DNA of 64,000 nucleotides from Paenibacillus gallinarum (lineage in GTDB: Bacteria > Bacillota > Bacilli > Paenibacillales > Paenibacillaceae). The position numbers and the translations under genes are program-made. How positions within the stretch are numbered: position 1 is the stretch's first letter; each line of letters opens with the position of its first letter. Below are positions 62,927 through 64,000 of this stretch, piece after piece. Under the pieces are notes generated by a model. It was not told where the DNA came from and made no database searches. It was given only the letters and a program-made list of their open reading frames with translations. The DNA is taken from assembly GCF_014836635.1 (NCBI RefSeq), contig NZ_JACSQL010000007.1, positions 1-64,000 of the forward strand, read 5' to 3'.

Positions 62927-64000
62927 TCAGTTTGACGCCGCTGATCGGGCCTTATTCCCTGCTTCCATCCGCCCTCTGAAAGCCAATACCAAAATCATGG
63001 CGGCAACAGAAAGAAGTGTGCAGATCGTAAACATCGTTGAATACGAGCTGCTTTGCACAACAAGTCCCATTACAAGTCCGCCTAGAGAGAAGCCCAAATC
63101 ATATGAGGACATAAAAATGCCCATAAGCACATATCTGGATTCAGAGGGGAGCACAAAAGACAAATAGGTAGTTAATGTCGGGTAGAGAAATGCCACGGCA
63201 AAACCGCTGAGTACCGCGGACAGGTAAACTAGGGCTCCTATCGTCTCCATTAGTGCGAGTAGCTGGGTTCCCAGTGCAGCACATAACAGCAGACCCGCTA
63301 TTAGCCAGGTGTTCCAGCTGCCGTCTGACGGGATTTTTTTACGCAGAATGAATCTGCATAGAATCACAATGAGCCCCTGAATCGTTAAAAACACTCCCGC
63401 ACTCGCTTCCCCGATCGATACCATGTACAGCGGAAGAAAGGTCGCAGTTGCCCCAAATACACACGAAGCAAACAACATGACAACACTACTAACTAACAGT
63501 GGGGTGCTGTGCCAGATACTGCCGAACGAACGCATCATGTCCCTCAGCGTATATGATTTGTTTTGCACCGTACTTTGCGGCAAATCCACCTTGTGTCCAA
63601 TGATAAGCGGGAAAATTGCTAGACCGATCATCAGCACAGTAAACCAGATGTTGTTTGCATCTTCCCAAATTTGAATAGCAAGTATGGGGATGACCAGAGA
63701 AGGAACCATCGTAAACAAGGTATACATCGACAGACCTTGTGCCCGGTCTTTATCCTCCAGCTTTTCTACAATCCCTGCCTGCATTGTCATGGAGAAAAAC
63801 GCAGTAGCCACACCCTGCAGTGCCCGTAGCCAAAGATACATTTCCACTCCAGAGACGATAAACAATAGCAGCGTTGAAGCATGTAAGATCAGCAGCCATT
63901 TCATCACACGAAGCGGCCCATATTTCCCTAGAAGCCCCGCCGCAAACGGTCTTAGGAGCATACATGTAAACATGTACGCCCCCATCATCAGACCAATTTC
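62927..64000 (-). CDS. MFS transporter, 5' end outside the window
   Basis: The C-terminal about 357 residues of a major facilitator transporter. The frame continues to the window edge (EIGLMMGAYMF...), so the first helix and a half are missing only because the window ends. Inter-helix motif A is altered to AAGLLGKYGPLRVMK near the start of the visible part. Eleven or so helices are seen, with the second-half motif as RFILRKKIPSDGS. It resembles the intact MFS at 17498-18718 in general form. Substrate unknown, probably a drug or metabolite exporter. Confidence 0.85.
   Translation of the reverse strand, partial: EIGLMMGAYMFTCMLLRPFAAGLLGKYGPLRVMKWLLILHASTLLLFIVSGVEMYLWLRALQGVATAFFSMTMQAGIVEKLEDKDRAQGLSMYTLFTMVPSLVIPILAIQIWEDANNIWFTVLMIGLAIFPLIIGHKVDLPQSTVQNKSYTLRDMMRSFGSIWHSTPLLVSSVVMLFASCVFGATATFLPLYMVSIGEASAGVFLTIQGLIVILCRFILRKKIPSDGSWNTWLIAGLLLCAALGTQLLALMETIGALVYLSAVLSGFAVAFLYPTLTTYLSFVLPSESRYVLMGIFMSSYDLGFSLGGLVMGLVVQSSSYSTMFTICTLLSVAAMILVLAFRGRMEAGNKARSAASN

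Overview
The window looks like a chromosomal segment of a Paenibacillus-like member of the Bacillota. The basis is strong GGAGG-type ribosome binding sites, moderate GC, S-layer-homology (SLH) anchored proteins, YesM/YesN-type two-component signalling, large modular glycoside hydrolases, many AraC/LysR/MerR/MarR/MocR regulators and AT-rich intergenic regions with rho-independent terminators. No rRNA, tRNA, CRISPR array, prophage or complete insertion sequence was seen.

Region 1 (about 0.1-22 kb) is a sugar acquisition locus. A galactofuranose/arabinose-type ABC transporter (ATPase, two permeases, two paralogous binding lipoproteins) is divergent from a three-gene signalling cassette: a YesM-type kinase, a YesN-type regulator and a sugar-binding lipoprotein. 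The cassette resembles the Geobacillus AraPST three-component system. Next comes a 2,067-residue cell-wall-anchored enzyme with two GH43 modules and three carbohydrate-binding modules. An MFS exporter/LysR pair and a membrane-anchored GH5 glucanase with a good CcpA (cre) site follow. The response regulator has no usual start codon; RBS spacing points to ATA.

Region 2 (22-31 kb) holds small conserved genes: DUF4256, a DUF3888-like secreted protein, a CTG-started HExxH protein and a leucine-rich-repeat protein. It also has two aldo-keto reductases around an AraC regulator, a GNAT remnant, and the first of two MetE-C-type methionine synthases. Both methionine synthases carry a streptococcal-like MET-box palindrome the same distance (86 bp) upstream.

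Region 3 (30-40 kb) is a patchwork. A 3'-truncated uppP is joined to a shard of a copper-amine-oxidase-N gene whose close relative is intact at 53 kb. There is a large SF1 helicase with a coiled-coil insert, a membrane TPR protein paired with a Vps4/p97-like AAA ATPase, and the ruins of a rhamnose/fucose cluster (araC tail, rhaB head, deoR head) around an intact fucO.

Region 4 (40-64 kb) contains YitT, a P-loop kinase with a SAP-domain protein, and a mocR-ddl-aminotransferase operon in which ddl is frameshifted. It continues with a phosphodiesterase lipoprotein, an epimerase, a DUF2339 membrane protein, a CPBP protease, a stalk-domain protein and an SLH protein next to an OmpR-type two-component system. 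A MerR-controlled operon follows, with a textbook 19-bp-spacer promoter and an extra 46-residue membrane peptide. FUSC/MarR genes and an MFS transporter that runs off the right edge end the window.

The best candidate for an undescribed system is the AAA ATPase plus membrane TPR operon (35.7-37.6 kb). The most unusual sequence-level observation is the ATA start of the sugar-sensing response regulator, with two more ATA-for-ATG starts in decayed genes.
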